NCBI RefSeq assembly: GCF_016862075.1
Contig: NZ_BOMG01000026.1
Span: 179,336-243,335 of the forward strand
Direction: 5' to 3'
DNA from: Actinoplanes couchii
Lineage (GTDB): Bacteria; Actinomycetota; Actinomycetes; Mycobacteriales; Micromonosporaceae
Length of the DNA: 64,000 bases
Of the stretch, positions 7,228 to 16,838 are shown in pieces. Below the pieces are notes generated by a model. That model was given only the letters and a program-made list of their open reading frames with translations, was not told the origin of the DNA and did not search any database. Position 1 is the stretch's first letter, and each line of letters opens with the position of its first letter. Position numbers and translations under genes: made by a program.

Positions 7228-9759
7228 CTACGCGAGAGTCGCCAGCAGGGCCCGGATCTCGTCCTCCTCGGCCAGCCCCGGATGGATCTCCAGGGCGGTC
7301 CGGCAGTGATCCGCGGCCAGGTCCCGGTCACCGAGCGAGTGCCGGGCGCGCCCGAGACCGGCGTGGGCCCGGGCCTCCTGCTCACGCAGACCGATGGCGA
7401 TCGCGAGGTCGAGGGCCGTGGAGTGATGCGTGACCGCGTCGTCGATCCGGCCCTCCGCCTGCGCCGCCTCACCGAGCCCGTTGTAGGTCCAGATCCGCAA
7501 CTCCCGGTCATCGGTGCTGTTGAGCAGAGCCAGCGACCGCTCGTGCAACGCGGTGCCCTCCGCCGGGCGCCCGATCCGGGTGTGCACCACTCCCAGGCCG
7601 TCCAGCGTGTCGGCCTGGCCGATCCGGTTGCCGAGATCCCCGAAGAGGGCGAGACCCTTCCGGAACCGGCCGGCGGCCTCCTCGTTGCGGCCGGCCCGGC
7701 TGAGGATGTGCCCGAGCGCGCCGTAGGCCATCGCCTCACCGGTCCGGTGCCCCAGCTCCCGGAAGAGACGCAGGGCGGCCTCGTACTGTTCGATCGCCTC
7801 GCCGACCCGGCCCAGCGTGCGATACAGATCGCCCAGATTGCCCAGCGCACCGGCCTCGAAGAACGGGTCGCCGATCGCACGGGAGAGGGAGAGAACCGTC
7901 CGGAAGCGCTCCTCCGCCGAGGTGTGGTCGCCGGTGCGCTGCTCGACGACCCCGAGCTGGAGTAGGGCGCGGCCCTCACCGGCCCGGTCACCGATCCGCC
8001 GGAACAGGACCAGCGCCTGGTTGAACTGCTCGGCGGCGACCGCGTACCGGCCGGTCCGCCGGTACGCGATGCCGAGGTCGGTGAGCGTGTGCGCCCGCTC
8101 GCCGGTGTCACCGCTGTCCCCGGCGGCCCGCAACGCGTTCTCGTGCAGACTGACCGCGTCACCCGGACTGACCCCGTTGACGTAGAAGTACAGGGTGCGG
8201 GCCAGCCGGACGGCATGATCGGGCGCGATCCCGGCGATCGCCATCAGGGTGTGCCGTTCGGCGTCCAGCCAGTCCCGGGCGGTGTCCAGATCGGTCAGTT
8301 CCGGGCTCGGGGACCGCGGCTCCAGCAGTGCCGGACGCTGTGCCGCCTCGGCCGGCTGCAACAGATCCATCGCGATCCCGGCGGTGGCCAGGTAGAAGTC
8401 GTACAGCCGGGTCTGCGCGGCACGTCGCTCCGCCGGGCGCTCCTCGTCCCGGGCGCGGGCCGCGGCGTACGCCCGGACCAGGTCGTGGAACGTGTACCGG
8501 CCCGGCGATCCCTCCTGCACCAGGCTGTCGGCCCGCAACCGGTCCAGGTCGGCACCGGCCACGCCGACGTCACCGCCGATGAGAGCGGCCGCGGCGTACG
8601 CCTCGAAGTCCTGCCCCGGGTGCAGCGCCAACAGCCGGAACAGCCGGCGCAGCCGGTCCGGGAGGTGCTGGTAGGAGAGGTCGAGCGCGAACTCCACGCC
8701 GATGTCCAGGTGACCGGCCCGGTGCCGTTCGTCGAGCCAGTCGGCGTGGTCGGTGAGCAGCCACTCCGGTTTGGTGCGCATGTGCCCGGCGATCAGGCCG
8801 AGAGCGAGCGGCAGGTACCCGCAGCGCTCGGCGATCCGGACCGCCGCGCCCGGGTCGTCACCGGCCGGGACGTCCGGGTTGGCCAGGGCGAGCATGCGCT
8901 GGGCCTCGGCCGGCGAGAAGACCTGGACCGGCAGGTAGGTGGCGCCGGTCAGCCCGGTCAGACTGCGCCGGCTGGTGATCAGCACCGTGCAGTCCCCGCC
9001 GTCCGGCAGCAGGGGGCGCACCTGATCCGCATCGGTCGCGTTGTCCAGCACGATCAGCGCCCGGGTGGTCGCCAGCACGCGCCGGTAGGCCGCCGACCGC
9101 TCCGGCAGGCCCGGTGGAATCTCCTGGCCGGGCATGCCGAGCAGCCGCAGGAAGCCGTCCAGGACCGCCGACGGATCGGCCGGCGGCTGGCTGCGATCGG
9201 GGTGGAAACCCCGGAGATTCACGAAGAGCACCTGGTCGTACGCCCGGTCCCGGCGCAACCGGTGCGCCGCCTGCACGGCGAGCTGCGTCTTGCCGACACC
9301 CGCCATCCCGGCGATCACGTGGACCCCGCCGGTGAGCCGGTCCAGCTCGCCGGACCGCCCGGTGAACCCGGCCAGCTCCGGCGGCAGCGTGTCCTGCACC
9401 CGGATCGGAGCGGCGGCCCCGGCCTCCCCGCTGACGACGCGTAACGCCTGGCGCCATAGCGCTACGTAACCGACGTCCGGGTGCAGGGAGCGCACCACCG
9501 CGGCCACCAGATCGGTGTTCAGCCGCCGGCGGCCGGTCCGGAAGGCATCCACCACGGTCGTCTTGCCGGCCAGTTCCGCGACGGGCCGCCCGTCCGCGCG
9601 CCAGGCCGTGTTGACCCGGTCGGTGATGACCGCGTACGACGGGTTGCCGGCCCACACCTTCAGCGCGCGCAGGCGGTCCACCAGGCCGTCCAGCGAGGTC
9701 GCCTCACCAGGGTCGGGCAGACCGGAAACAGCATCGATCTGACCCGATATGTTTCTCAT
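7228..9759 (-). CDS. STAND-family NB-ARC ATPase with C-terminal TPR repeats (AfsR-like, lacking HTH)
   Basis: A signal-transducing ATPase of 843 residues. An N-terminal helical domain (about 1-115) of the kind preceding NB-ARC in actinobacterial regulators is followed by the nucleotide-binding domain with Walker A AGMAGVGKTQ (about 150-158) and ALIVLDNA as Walker B, then at least six TPR units from about residue 530 to the end (for example ALTDLGIAYRRTGRY and ALGNLGDLYRTLGR). Such proteins switch conformation on ATP binding and ligand sensing through the TPRs, and usually carry a DNA-binding domain. Here none is fused, and the small HTH gene lies just downstream. The ATG at 9759 has only a weak ribosome-binding site. 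Confidence 0.85.
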   Translation of the reverse strand: MRNISGQIDAVSGLPDPGEATSLDGLVDRLRALKVWAGNPSYAVITDRVNTAWRADGRPVAELAGKTTVVDAFRTGRRRLNTDLVAAVVRSLHPDVGYVALWRQALRVVSGEAGAAAPIRVQDTLPPELAGFTGRSGELDRLTGGVHVIAGMAGVGKTQLAVQAAHRLRRDRAYDQVLFVNLRGFHPDRSQPPADPSAVLDGFLRLLGMPGQEIPPGLPERSAAYRRVLATTRALIVLDNATDADQVRPLLPDGGDCTVLITSRRSLTGLTGATYLPVQVFSPAEAQRMLALANPDVPAGDDPGAAVRIAERCGYLPLALGLIAGHMRTKPEWLLTDHADWLDERHRAGHLDIGVEFALDLSYQHLPDRLRRLFRLLALHPGQDFEAYAAAALIGGDVGVAGADLDRLRADSLVQEGSPGRYTFHDLVRAYAAARARDEERPAERRAAQTRLYDFYLATAGIAMDLLQPAEAAQRPALLEPRSPSPELTDLDTARDWLDAERHTLMAIAGIAPDHAVRLARTLYFYVNGVSPGDAVSLHENALRAAGDSGDTGERAHTLTDLGIAYRRTGRYAVAAEQFNQALVLFRRIGDRAGEGRALLQLGVVEQRTGDHTSAEERFRTVLSLSRAIGDPFFEAGALGNLGDLYRTLGRVGEAIEQYEAALRLFRELGHRTGEAMAYGALGHILSRAGRNEEAAGRFRKGLALFGDLGNRIGQADTLDGLGVVHTRIGRPAEGTALHERSLALLNSTDDRELRIWTYNGLGEAAQAEGRIDDAVTHHSTALDLAIAIGLREQEARAHAGLGRARHSLGDRDLAADHCRTALEIHPGLAEEDEIRALLATLA

Positions 9760-9774
9760 GCCCCGACAGCGTAG

Positions 9775-10518
9775 TCAATCCGGACGGACCGTCTCCGCCT
9801 CCACCCCGTAATGATCAGAGAGGTACGCCATGCCTCCACCCGGTAGCCGCACCTCATCCTGAAAGACCAGGTCAGCACGAAACTGTAGGTCCGCGGGCCG
9901 CACCAGAACGTGATCAAAAGCGGGCGGCGACGGCCAGCCCGGAGTGGGCCGGTAGGTCGGCCGGGTGTCACCCGCCAACACGTCCCGCAGCCCGGTCGCG
10001 CCGAGGAACCCGGCGAGCGCCGCCGACTCCCGGGGCACGTTCAGATCCCCCACCACCACGACCGGTCCGTCGATCCGGGAGATCCGCTCCGCCAGGACCG
10101 CGAACTCGGCCCGCTGCGCCGCCGAATACCGGTTCCCCGGAGCCCAGTCGTCGTCCCGGTTGGCGGACAGATGTGTATTGACGAAGGTGAACCCGTTGTC
10201 GAGGGTGACCACTTGAGCCCCCTTACGCATGAGGTATTCCGGCCGGGCGGGAGAGGTCAACGGAAACCGCAGAAACTCACTGCGCGTGATCGGCAACCGA
10301 GACAGAAAGACAAGCCCGCCCTTGAGTACGACGCCCCCATGGCACACCCGGTACCGATAGCCGGGAGCCACCGCTTCGAGCAGCCGCACGTTCCGCCGGT
10401 ACATCACCTCCTGCAGACAGACGACGTCGTACCCGGACGCCTCGAGCCGCTCCCCCAGCCCCCTGAGCCGCTCCCGGACATCCCCTTGGAAAAGCGCATT
10501 GAACGTCAACAGCCGCAC
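9775..10518 (-). CDS. Endonuclease/exonuclease/phosphatase (EEP) family hydrolase
   Basis: A 247-residue, apparently cytoplasmic metal-dependent phosphohydrolase. Family motifs are present in order: LTFNALFQ, the metal-binding glutamate in VVCLQEVMY, FVNTHLSAN, GDLNVPRES, FDHVLV and the terminal LSDHYGV, which supplies the catalytic histidine. Members act on nucleic acids, phosphoinositides or sphingomyelin; the overall look is nearest to neutral-sphingomyelinase-like proteins, but the substrate is not readable. The start is GTG at 10518 with AGGAAG placed upstream. It is only 15 bases upstream of the STAND gene and may share its transcript. Confidence 0.85.
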   Translation of the reverse strand: MRLLTFNALFQGDVRERLRGLGERLEASGYDVVCLQEVMYRRNVRLLEAVAPGYRYRVCHGGVVLKGGLVFLSRLPITRSEFLRFPLTSPARPEYLMRKGAQVVTLDNGFTFVNTHLSANRDDDWAPGNRYSAAQRAEFAVLAERISRIDGPVVVVGDLNVPRESAALAGFLGATGLRDVLAGDTRPTYRPTPGWPSPPAFDHVLVRPADLQFRADLVFQDEVRLPGGGMAYLSDHYGVEAETVRPD

Positions 10519-10608
10519 GCCTGCTTCCTACCAGACCACGGTGACCCGTTTGCTTGACCGGGGGCGGAAAGGCGGTGGCGGAGCGGTCCGGACCGGGATC
10601 ATCCGGGC

Positions 10609-11889
10609 ATGGGGTGTGTGGTCGTGGTGGGGGCAAGCGTCGGCGGGCTGCTGGTGGCCCGGGCGCTCAGTGAGCGGTTCGAGCGGGTCGTCGTTCTCGA
10701 TCGGGATCGGCTTCCGGTCTCGGCCGAGGCTCGGCGCGGGGTGCCGCAGAGCCGGCAGGCCCATGTGCTGCTGGCCAAAGGTGGTGCGGTGCTCGGGGAG
10801 ATGTTTCCCGGGTTCGCGGCGGAGATGGTGGCCGCGGGAGTGCCGGTGGGGGACGCGCACGCCGACTGCCGGTGGTACCTCGACGGGCATCGGATGCGGC
10901 AGGCCCCGTCGCCGCTGCCCTGTTACGGGGTGAGCCGGCCGCTGCTGGAGCACCTGGTCCGGCGACGGGTCCGGGCGCTGCCCAATGTGGAGATCACCGA
11001 CGACACCGAGGTCACCGGGCTGTTGCACGACCGGCGCAACGGAGGAACCGGGCGGGTCTGTGGGGTTCGGGTCCGGCGGGGTGGGGTGGACGGCGAGATC
11101 CCTGCGGATCTGGTGGTGGATGCCGGTGGGCGGGGCAGCCGGATGCCGGTCTGGCTGCGGGAACTCGGGTACGGGGAGGTGCCGTCGAGCACCGTCCGCA
11201 CCGGACTGGTCTACACCTCACGGCACTACCGGTGGGTGCCTGACGACGCCGGCTTCGCCGTGGTGATGGCGCCCTATCCGGGGATGCCGCGGACCGGGAT
11301 CCTCGTGCGGCAGGACGGCGACCGGGTGGTGCTGCTGCTGGCGGGCATGCTGGGCGCCGAACCACCGATGGACGACGCGGGGGTGCGGGCGTTCGCCGAG
11401 TCGCTGCCGGGGCCGGAGATCCGGGACTTCCTGCGGACCGCCGAGCCGATCGACGAGCCGGTGCGGATGCGGTACCCGTCGAGCGTGCGCCACCGCTACG
11501 AGCGGATGACCCGACGGCCGGGCGGGTTCGTCGCGGTCGGGGACGCGCTGTGCAGTTTCAACCCGATCTATGGGCAGGGCATGACCGTGACCGCTCTGCA
11601 GGCGCGGTTGCTGGCCGGCGGGACCGACCGCTACTTCGCGCGGGCGGCCCGGCTGCTGGCCGGCCCGTGGTCCCTGGCGACCGGGAGTGACCTGCGGTTT
11701 CCCGAGGTGAAGGGCCGTCGTGGACTGCTCGACCGGCCGCTGCACGGGTACCTGTCCCGGCTGCGGGCGGCGGCCCGGCGGGACGCGGCTCTGGGTGCGG
11801 CGTTCCTGCGGGTGTCCAACATGCTGGAGGACCCGGCGCATCTGCTCACGCCGCGGATCATGCTGCGCGTTCTGCGGGGAGGGCGTTGA
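10609..11889 (+). CDS. FAD-dependent oxidoreductase (geranylgeranyl reductase / aromatic hydroxylase fold)
   Basis: A 426-residue flavoprotein. The Rossmann FAD motif VVVGASVGGLLVARAL is at the N-terminus, the strand-end acidic residue in VVVLDRD follows, and the second FAD motif GDALCSFNPIYGQGMT is near residue 315. PQSRQAHVLL near residue 47 is common in flavoproteins of this type in actinomycetes. The hydrophobic substrate pocket and reaction are not readable. No partner gene adjoins: it is divergent from the EEP hydrolase and followed by an esterase gene. The start is an ATG with little ribosome-binding site. Confidence 0.8.
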   Translation: MGCVVVVGASVGGLLVARALSERFERVVVLDRDRLPVSAEARRGVPQSRQAHVLLAKGGAVLGEMFPGFAAEMVAAGVPVGDAHADCRWYLDGHRMRQAPSPLPCYGVSRPLLEHLVRRRVRALPNVEITDDTEVTGLLHDRRNGGTGRVCGVRVRRGGVDGEIPADLVVDAGGRGSRMPVWLRELGYGEVPSSTVRTGLVYTSRHYRWVPDDAGFAVVMAPYPGMPRTGILVRQDGDRVVLLLAGMLGAEPPMDDAGVRAFAESLPGPEIRDFLRTAEPIDEPVRMRYPSSVRHRYERMTRRPGGFVAVGDALCSFNPIYGQGMTVTALQARLLAGGTDRYFARAARLLAGPWSLATGSDLRFPEVKGRRGLLDRPLHGYLSRLRAAARRDAALGAAFLRVSNMLEDPAHLLTPRIMLRVLRGGR

Positions 11890-11982
11890 CACGGATCACG
11901 TTTGTTGCGAGTGTGCGTCCACCACGTTTCGTGAACGACCGAAGAACGTGGACGAACCTGGATGCACCTCTGTGAGGATCCG

Positions 11983-13686
11983 ATGGCATTTTCCTTGAAG
12001 AACAGCGGCGCCCTGCTGGGCACCCTACTTTTGACCCCTGCGTGTGTGAACGTTCCCACATCCGCGTCGGCAGGCACGAAAGCCGACCCGAAGGGCACGA
12101 AGACCGACACGTCCTGCGCCACCACCGGCTCGGTCGACTTCGGTCTGGACCTGGCCGGATCCGGCTGGAAGTTCACCACCGGCGACGACGCGGCCTGGTC
12201 GGCGACGTCCTTCAGCGACACCGGCTGGCGGGACTGGAGCGTCCCGGACAACTGGGGCGACCACAGCGATCTGTCGGCGTACGACGGCTTCGCCTGGTAC
12301 CGCAAGACGTTCACGCTGCCCACCCGCCCGGCCGGGGTCACCGACTCCGCCGTGGTCGCCGCGCTGGGCAAGATCGACGACGCGGATCAGACGTTCCTGA
12401 ACGGGCAGGAGATCGGGCGCACCGGCGGGTTCCCGCCGCAGTTCGACTCCACCTGGGAGGTGCCGCGCGAGTACTACCCGGCCGACGGCCTGCTCAACTG
12501 GGGTGGCAGCAACGTCCTGGCGGTCCGGGTCTACGACGGCACCGGTGGCGGCGGCTTCTACCAGGGCCCGGTCGGCCTGTTCTCCAAGGCGCGACTGCGT
12601 GCGCTGGCCGGGGTGGACGGGACCGCTGTCACCCGTACCCAATTGGCCCATGTCTGTGCGGTCCTGAACCGTCAGCACAGCGCCGTCGCGAAGCGGGACT
12701 CCCGGGCCTACGCCACGACCCTGGCGTCCGGCTACTTCCACCAGGGTTTCACCGCCGCCCAGCGACTGGCCGAGGTGCGTAGGGCGACGAGCCTGACCGA
12801 CACCCAGGCCGAGGTGTTCAAGGACTCCCGGGGCCGGCTCGTGGTGGACACCATCCGCACCTGGTCCGGGCAGCCACCGGCCCGTGAGCTGCTCTACATC
12901 GACCCGCGCAAGCAGCTGGAGCTCGGCGACCAGTCCCGGTTCTTCCGGGCGAACTACGAGTCGGCGGCGATGAAGCGGCGCACGCAGTTCAACGTGTACC
13001 TGCCGGAGAGCTACACCCGCACCAGCACCAAGCGGTACCCGGTGGTCTACATGCTGAACGGCTTCAACGGCAGCAACATCGAGTGGGAGGCACGGGACAT
13101 CGACACCGTGCTGGACCGGCTGATCAAGGACAACGGGCTGGTCGAGACGATCGTGGTGTTCCCGGACGGCGGCAGCGGCTGGTACGTGGACACCTCGGCC
13201 GGCAACTACCGCTCGATGATCGTGAACGAGATCGTGCCGCTGGTCGACAGGACCTATCGCACCGTCGCCGACCGGGACCACCGGGGCATCAGCGGGGTGT
13301 CGATGGGCGGGCAGGGCGCGTTCACCCTGGGCCTGACCAACCCCACGGTGTTCAGCTCGATCGCCAGCCACATGGGTGCGCTGAGCCTGGCGCCGCTGGT
13401 CGGCACCTCCGCCGAGCAGGCCGCGAACGCCGGTCTGCGCCCGCTGACCCTGGTCGCGGGCATGACGGCGGCCGACCTGAACCGGCACCGGTTCTACTTC
13501 GACGGCGGTGACTCCGACGAGTACCGGTTCGGGGCGGCCGCGCAGCAGATGAGCACACTGCTGGCCGGCAAGGGAGTCAAGCACGACTACCAGCTGGGCG
13601 CTGGCCGGCACGACGACGCCTACTGGATGCCGAAGCTGGTCCGCTCGTTCCAGCTGCACAGCGAGCAGTTCCGGGCCGCGCGTTAG
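11983..13686 (+). CDS. Secreted esterase: jelly-roll sugar-binding domain plus esterase-D-type alpha/beta hydrolase
   Basis: A 567-residue exported protein. The ATG at 11983 is chosen because GAGGATC lies just before it; an in-frame ATG at 11962 has no such site. After a signal sequence, a beta-sandwich like that of GH2 enzymes runs from about 40 to 200 (WSVPDNWGD, YRKTFTLP, FLNGQEIGRTGGFPPQ). A helical linker follows, then a putative esterase domain with the nucleophile elbow GVSMGG (Ser440) and a histidine in GAGRHDDAYW (His543). It probably removes acyl groups from a carbohydrate or cell-wall polymer. Its stop codon lies inside the terminator palindrome shared with the convergent gene. Confidence 0.82.
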   Translation: MAFSLKNSGALLGTLLLTPACVNVPTSASAGTKADPKGTKTDTSCATTGSVDFGLDLAGSGWKFTTGDDAAWSATSFSDTGWRDWSVPDNWGDHSDLSAYDGFAWYRKTFTLPTRPAGVTDSAVVAALGKIDDADQTFLNGQEIGRTGGFPPQFDSTWEVPREYYPADGLLNWGGSNVLAVRVYDGTGGGGFYQGPVGLFSKARLRALAGVDGTAVTRTQLAHVCAVLNRQHSAVAKRDSRAYATTLASGYFHQGFTAAQRLAEVRRATSLTDTQAEVFKDSRGRLVVDTIRTWSGQPPARELLYIDPRKQLELGDQSRFFRANYESAAMKRRTQFNVYLPESYTRTSTKRYPVVYMLNGFNGSNIEWEARDIDTVLDRLIKDNGLVETIVVFPDGGSGWYVDTSAGNYRSMIVNEIVPLVDRTYRTVADRDHRGISGVSMGGQGAFTLGLTNPTVFSSIASHMGALSLAPLVGTSAEQAANAGLRPLTLVAGMTAADLNRHRFYFDGGDSDEYRFGAAAQQMSTLLAGKGVKHDYQLGAGRHDDAYWMPKLVRSFQLHSEQFRAAR

Positions 13687-13728
13687 GTTCGGTGGGGCAG
13701 ACCCCGCGGGGTCTGCCCCACCGAACCT
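13685..13728. terminator. Bidirectional terminator: 21-bp perfect palindrome containing both stop codons
   Basis: A 21-base arm at 13685-13705 is repeated in inverse at 13708-13728 with only two bases between. The plus-strand stop TAG (13684-13686) and the minus-strand stop TAG (13729-13727) sit at the two outer ends, so the symmetry extends into the coding ends of both genes. Confidence 0.92.
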
Positions 13729-16700
13729 AGAGAACCCGCAGGTCGTGGATGAGTTCGGAGAACGTCACCGGCGGCAGCTCGTCGCCGGTGACACCGAACA
13801 GGGCGATGTCCCGCACGGTCTGCGGCGGCGCCGAGTCCACCGTGTCCGAGGCGTGCCAGCCCGGGTCGGTGCGCAGGATCGCCGACGCCCGGCCGCCGAG
13901 CGGTTTCGCCATCTGGACCCCGGCGTCGTACCAGCGCACCCAGCCGTGCCGTTCCAGTCCGCGCAGCGTGCCGTAGGTGGTCTCGCGCCCGGCGAACGCG
14001 TGCAGGACGTCCGGCGTGAACCGGTACACCGGCCGGTCCAGCTGCGCGAACGGTTGCAGCAGCTCGTAGTCGGCGAAGACCTGCCCCCAGGCGCCGAGTT
14101 CGCCGTCGGGGCAGTGCAGCGGATGCAGGATCACCAGGTCACCGTCCACCGGGACCGCGTTGTCGGCCAGGTCGGCCAGGGTGCCGTCCTCGGCCACCCG
14201 GACGGTCCCGGTCAGGGTGTCGCCGTCGAGCACACCCCACACCAGCCGCTGGGCCAGATGGGTCATCCACGGGTGGCCGGCGAACCGGTCCCGGAAGATC
14301 GCCGCCGGGATCCGCCGCTCGCCGCACATGGCCCGTTCCAGCCGTGCCACGTGCAGCGACGCCGACGCGCGGGCCTGGTTGCGCAGCGCGGTGAGCCGCT
14401 TCCTGTCACTGCCGCGGGGCAGGTCGGCGTGTACCTTTCCGGCCGGATCGCGCAGCACCGGCAGCAGCCGGTGGTCGAAGACGATGCGGAAGTCACCCTT
14501 GGCGGTCGGTAGCAGGTCGCCGTCCTCGTCCAGACCCAGCGCCGGTACGAGCCGGTCCGCCAGCTCGTCCGGCGTGAGCCCGCGCAGATCGGCGATCGCC
14601 TCGATGTGCTGCCGGGCCCGGCTCTTGAAGACCGGGTAGCGGGACCGTTCGGCGAGCAGGCTCAACTCGATCAGGGCGGCGTCGGTGCCCCGGTGCCGTA
14701 ACGCGTCGAGGGCGGCCTGCGCGCGCTGGGCGGCGTTGTTCCCGGCCCACACCCGGGCGTGGGCCGCCAGCCGGCGGGCGCCCGCGTCGTCACCGATCAG
14801 CCCGACGGCCTGCATGCACCAGCCGTCGGCGGCGGGCGCCCCGGCGTCCACCCAGCGGTCGAAGAGGGCGGCCGCGAATCCGGCGCGGGACTCCGCGGTC
14901 CACCTGTCCCGGGCAGCGAGCACCCCGGGATGGACCTCGTCGGTGTCGCAACTGGCCAGGCGTACCAGCAGATGGTCGATCTCCTCGGGGGTAGCCTCGC
15001 CGCCGCCGGGAGAGACCAGCGGGGGAAGCGCCTGGTCCGTCAGATAGGCCGGGATCCTGGGGATCTTCGCCCGGGGCGCGTCCAGCGGGTCGCGTTCCAG
15101 CAGGGTGCGCAGGCCTTCGGCGTTCCGCAGCAGCAGGGCGCGATGGCCCTGGGCGTCGAGGTAGCGCAGCACCCGCCCGGCCGCCGGGTCGTCCGGATCG
15201 GCGGTCCACAGCGCGACGGCCCCGGCGACCGCGTGTTCCGGATGCCGCAGCAGCCACGACCGGGCGAGCCGGCGGTGCTTCTTGCCCGCGAAGGCGCGGA
15301 CCATCGGCGCGGCCAGGGACACGTGCCCGATCGGCTGGGCCGCCTCCAGCGCCGCGTCCAGACTCGCCGGGTCCTGGAACGCGGCGAGCAGCGGCGCGAC
15401 GTGACTCGTCCCGTGCCGCAGCATCAGCAGCCCGATCACCCGGCGCACCCAGTAGTGGTGCTGTTCGAACCCGAGCGCGAACAGCCGCTCATGGGTCCAG
15501 CGCGGGGCCAGCGCGAGCGCGGTCAGCGGGGTCGGGAGCGCCCAGTGCTCCCGGTGCTCCAGCCAGGCGGTCACGACGTCGTCCCCGGCCCGGGCGATCG
15601 ACCTGCCCTCCCAGGTCACCGCGTCGGCGTAGACCCCGGCCTGCTCGGCGTCCGCCCGCTCGTCGTCGCGGAAACGGATCACCGGCTCCACCGGCACGGC
15701 GGCTGCCGGCATCGACGGGTGAGCCGCCTCCGGCGGCGAATAATCCGAGGGCTTGCCTTCCGGTACGTCGATCAGGTCCTCGTCCGCCGCCGCGAACCCG
15801 TGCGCCCACGCGTGGCCGGCGTCCCGTTCCCGCTCCAGCACCGCCCGCGCGGTGTCCTCGCCGGCGTGCGCGAGCAGGCTGCACCAGACCCGGTTGTAGT
15901 GCTCGTCGTCCTCGAACGGGTAGGCCGGCCGCATCCGGGCCAGCACCGGCCCGGCCCCGGCCCCGGCGATGTCGATGAGGCCCGCCAGGTAGATCCGCCC
16001 GCCGGACGATCCGAAGAACTCGTGCCGGACCCGTCCGTTGGCGTGCAGGAACCGGTCCAGGGTGTCCAGGTCACCGGCCGCGAGCCCGGTCGCGTGCACA
16101 TCGGCGTTGCCGAACTCGCCGACGTTGCGCATCGCCGCCGCGTGCGCGTCCCGTTCGGCGGATCCGGCCGACGGGCCGAGCGGGAGCACGAAGGTGACCG
16201 TCCAGAACAGGTCGGCCCGGGTCCGTTCGCTCAACGTGGCCGCCACCCGGTCCCGTTCGGCCAGGATCGTGTCCCGGGCCCGGGCGTAGGTGGCCTCGTC
16301 GGTGATCGTGAGCAGCTGGCGCAGCCGGGTGAAGACACCGGCGCCGAGGTAGGGCATGTCGACGTGGAAACCGCCGATGATCCGGCGGCACGCCTCGGGC
16401 AGGCCGTGCGCGGCGGTGAGGAAGTCGGCCAGCCACTCGTCGCTGCTGTCGCCGTAGTACTGGAACCGCTCGCGGACCGCCCGGACCAGCGTGTGGTCCT
16501 CGGCCTCGGTCCCGATCCGGGCCGCCGGGTCGAGCAGCCGCCCGCTGAGTTCCCGATCCGCACGGATCGACGAGGTGGCCAGCTGCCAGATCCGGGAGGA
16601 TTCCTGCGATCTGTCGCGGATCAGCCGGTCCTGGGCCCAGAGCGAATACCGCAGCCCGTCCCAGGCCTCGCCGACCCCGGCGAGCGGACGGATTCCGGCG

Positions 16701-16819
16701 TCCAGGCCGCCCCGGCGCGGATGCAGCTTCGACCGCAGCCACCGGTCGTCGTACTTCTCCAGGTCCGGCACCCACTCGTGCGGAGCGGGCGAGGCCGGTG
16801 GCGCGATCCAGGAGAGCAT
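13727..16819 (-). CDS. DUF4132 domain protein (MolR-like), large cytoplasmic protein of unknown function
   Basis: A protein of 1030 residues when started at ATG 16819, the first ATG after the stop of the upstream gene; an earlier in-frame start at 16885 would run into that gene. Most of the chain looks like alpha-helical repeats. The C-terminal third holds the DUF4132 signature: 'FRIVFDHRLLPVLRD', a basic stretch, 'ARLERAMCGERRIP', 'FAGHPWMTHLAQRLVWG' and 'DLVILHPLH'. This family includes Escherichia coli MolR and has no established activity. No membrane segment or signal peptide is seen. It is 19 bases downstream of the DUF4142 gene and could be co-transcribed. Confidence 0.78.
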   Translation of the reverse strand: MLSWIAPPASPAPHEWVPDLEKYDDRWLRSKLHPRRGGLDAGIRPLAGVGEAWDGLRYSLWAQDRLIRDRSQESSRIWQLATSSIRADRELSGRLLDPAARIGTEAEDHTLVRAVRERFQYYGDSSDEWLADFLTAAHGLPEACRRIIGGFHVDMPYLGAGVFTRLRQLLTITDEATYARARDTILAERDRVAATLSERTRADLFWTVTFVLPLGPSAGSAERDAHAAAMRNVGEFGNADVHATGLAAGDLDTLDRFLHANGRVRHEFFGSSGGRIYLAGLIDIAGAGAGPVLARMRPAYPFEDDEHYNRVWCSLLAHAGEDTARAVLERERDAGHAWAHGFAAADEDLIDVPEGKPSDYSPPEAAHPSMPAAAVPVEPVIRFRDDERADAEQAGVYADAVTWEGRSIARAGDDVVTAWLEHREHWALPTPLTALALAPRWTHERLFALGFEQHHYWVRRVIGLLMLRHGTSHVAPLLAAFQDPASLDAALEAAQPIGHVSLAAPMVRAFAGKKHRRLARSWLLRHPEHAVAGAVALWTADPDDPAAGRVLRYLDAQGHRALLLRNAEGLRTLLERDPLDAPRAKIPRIPAYLTDQALPPLVSPGGGEATPEEIDHLLVRLASCDTDEVHPGVLAARDRWTAESRAGFAAALFDRWVDAGAPAADGWCMQAVGLIGDDAGARRLAAHARVWAGNNAAQRAQAALDALRHRGTDAALIELSLLAERSRYPVFKSRARQHIEAIADLRGLTPDELADRLVPALGLDEDGDLLPTAKGDFRIVFDHRLLPVLRDPAGKVHADLPRGSDRKRLTALRNQARASASLHVARLERAMCGERRIPAAIFRDRFAGHPWMTHLAQRLVWGVLDGDTLTGTVRVAEDGTLADLADNAVPVDGDLVILHPLHCPDGELGAWGQVFADYELLQPFAQLDRPVYRFTPDVLHAFAGRETTYGTLRGLERHGWVRWYDAGVQMAKPLGGRASAILRTDPGWHASDTVDSAPPQTVRDIALFGVTGDELPPVTFSELIHDLRVL

Positions 16820-16838
16820 CGCGCCACCGTAACCACGA

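Noticed and set aside
12025..13659. Minus-strand open frame of 544 codons opposite the esterase gene
   Set aside because: Mirror frame without motifs; the plus strand has the GxSxG nucleophile and a signal peptide.
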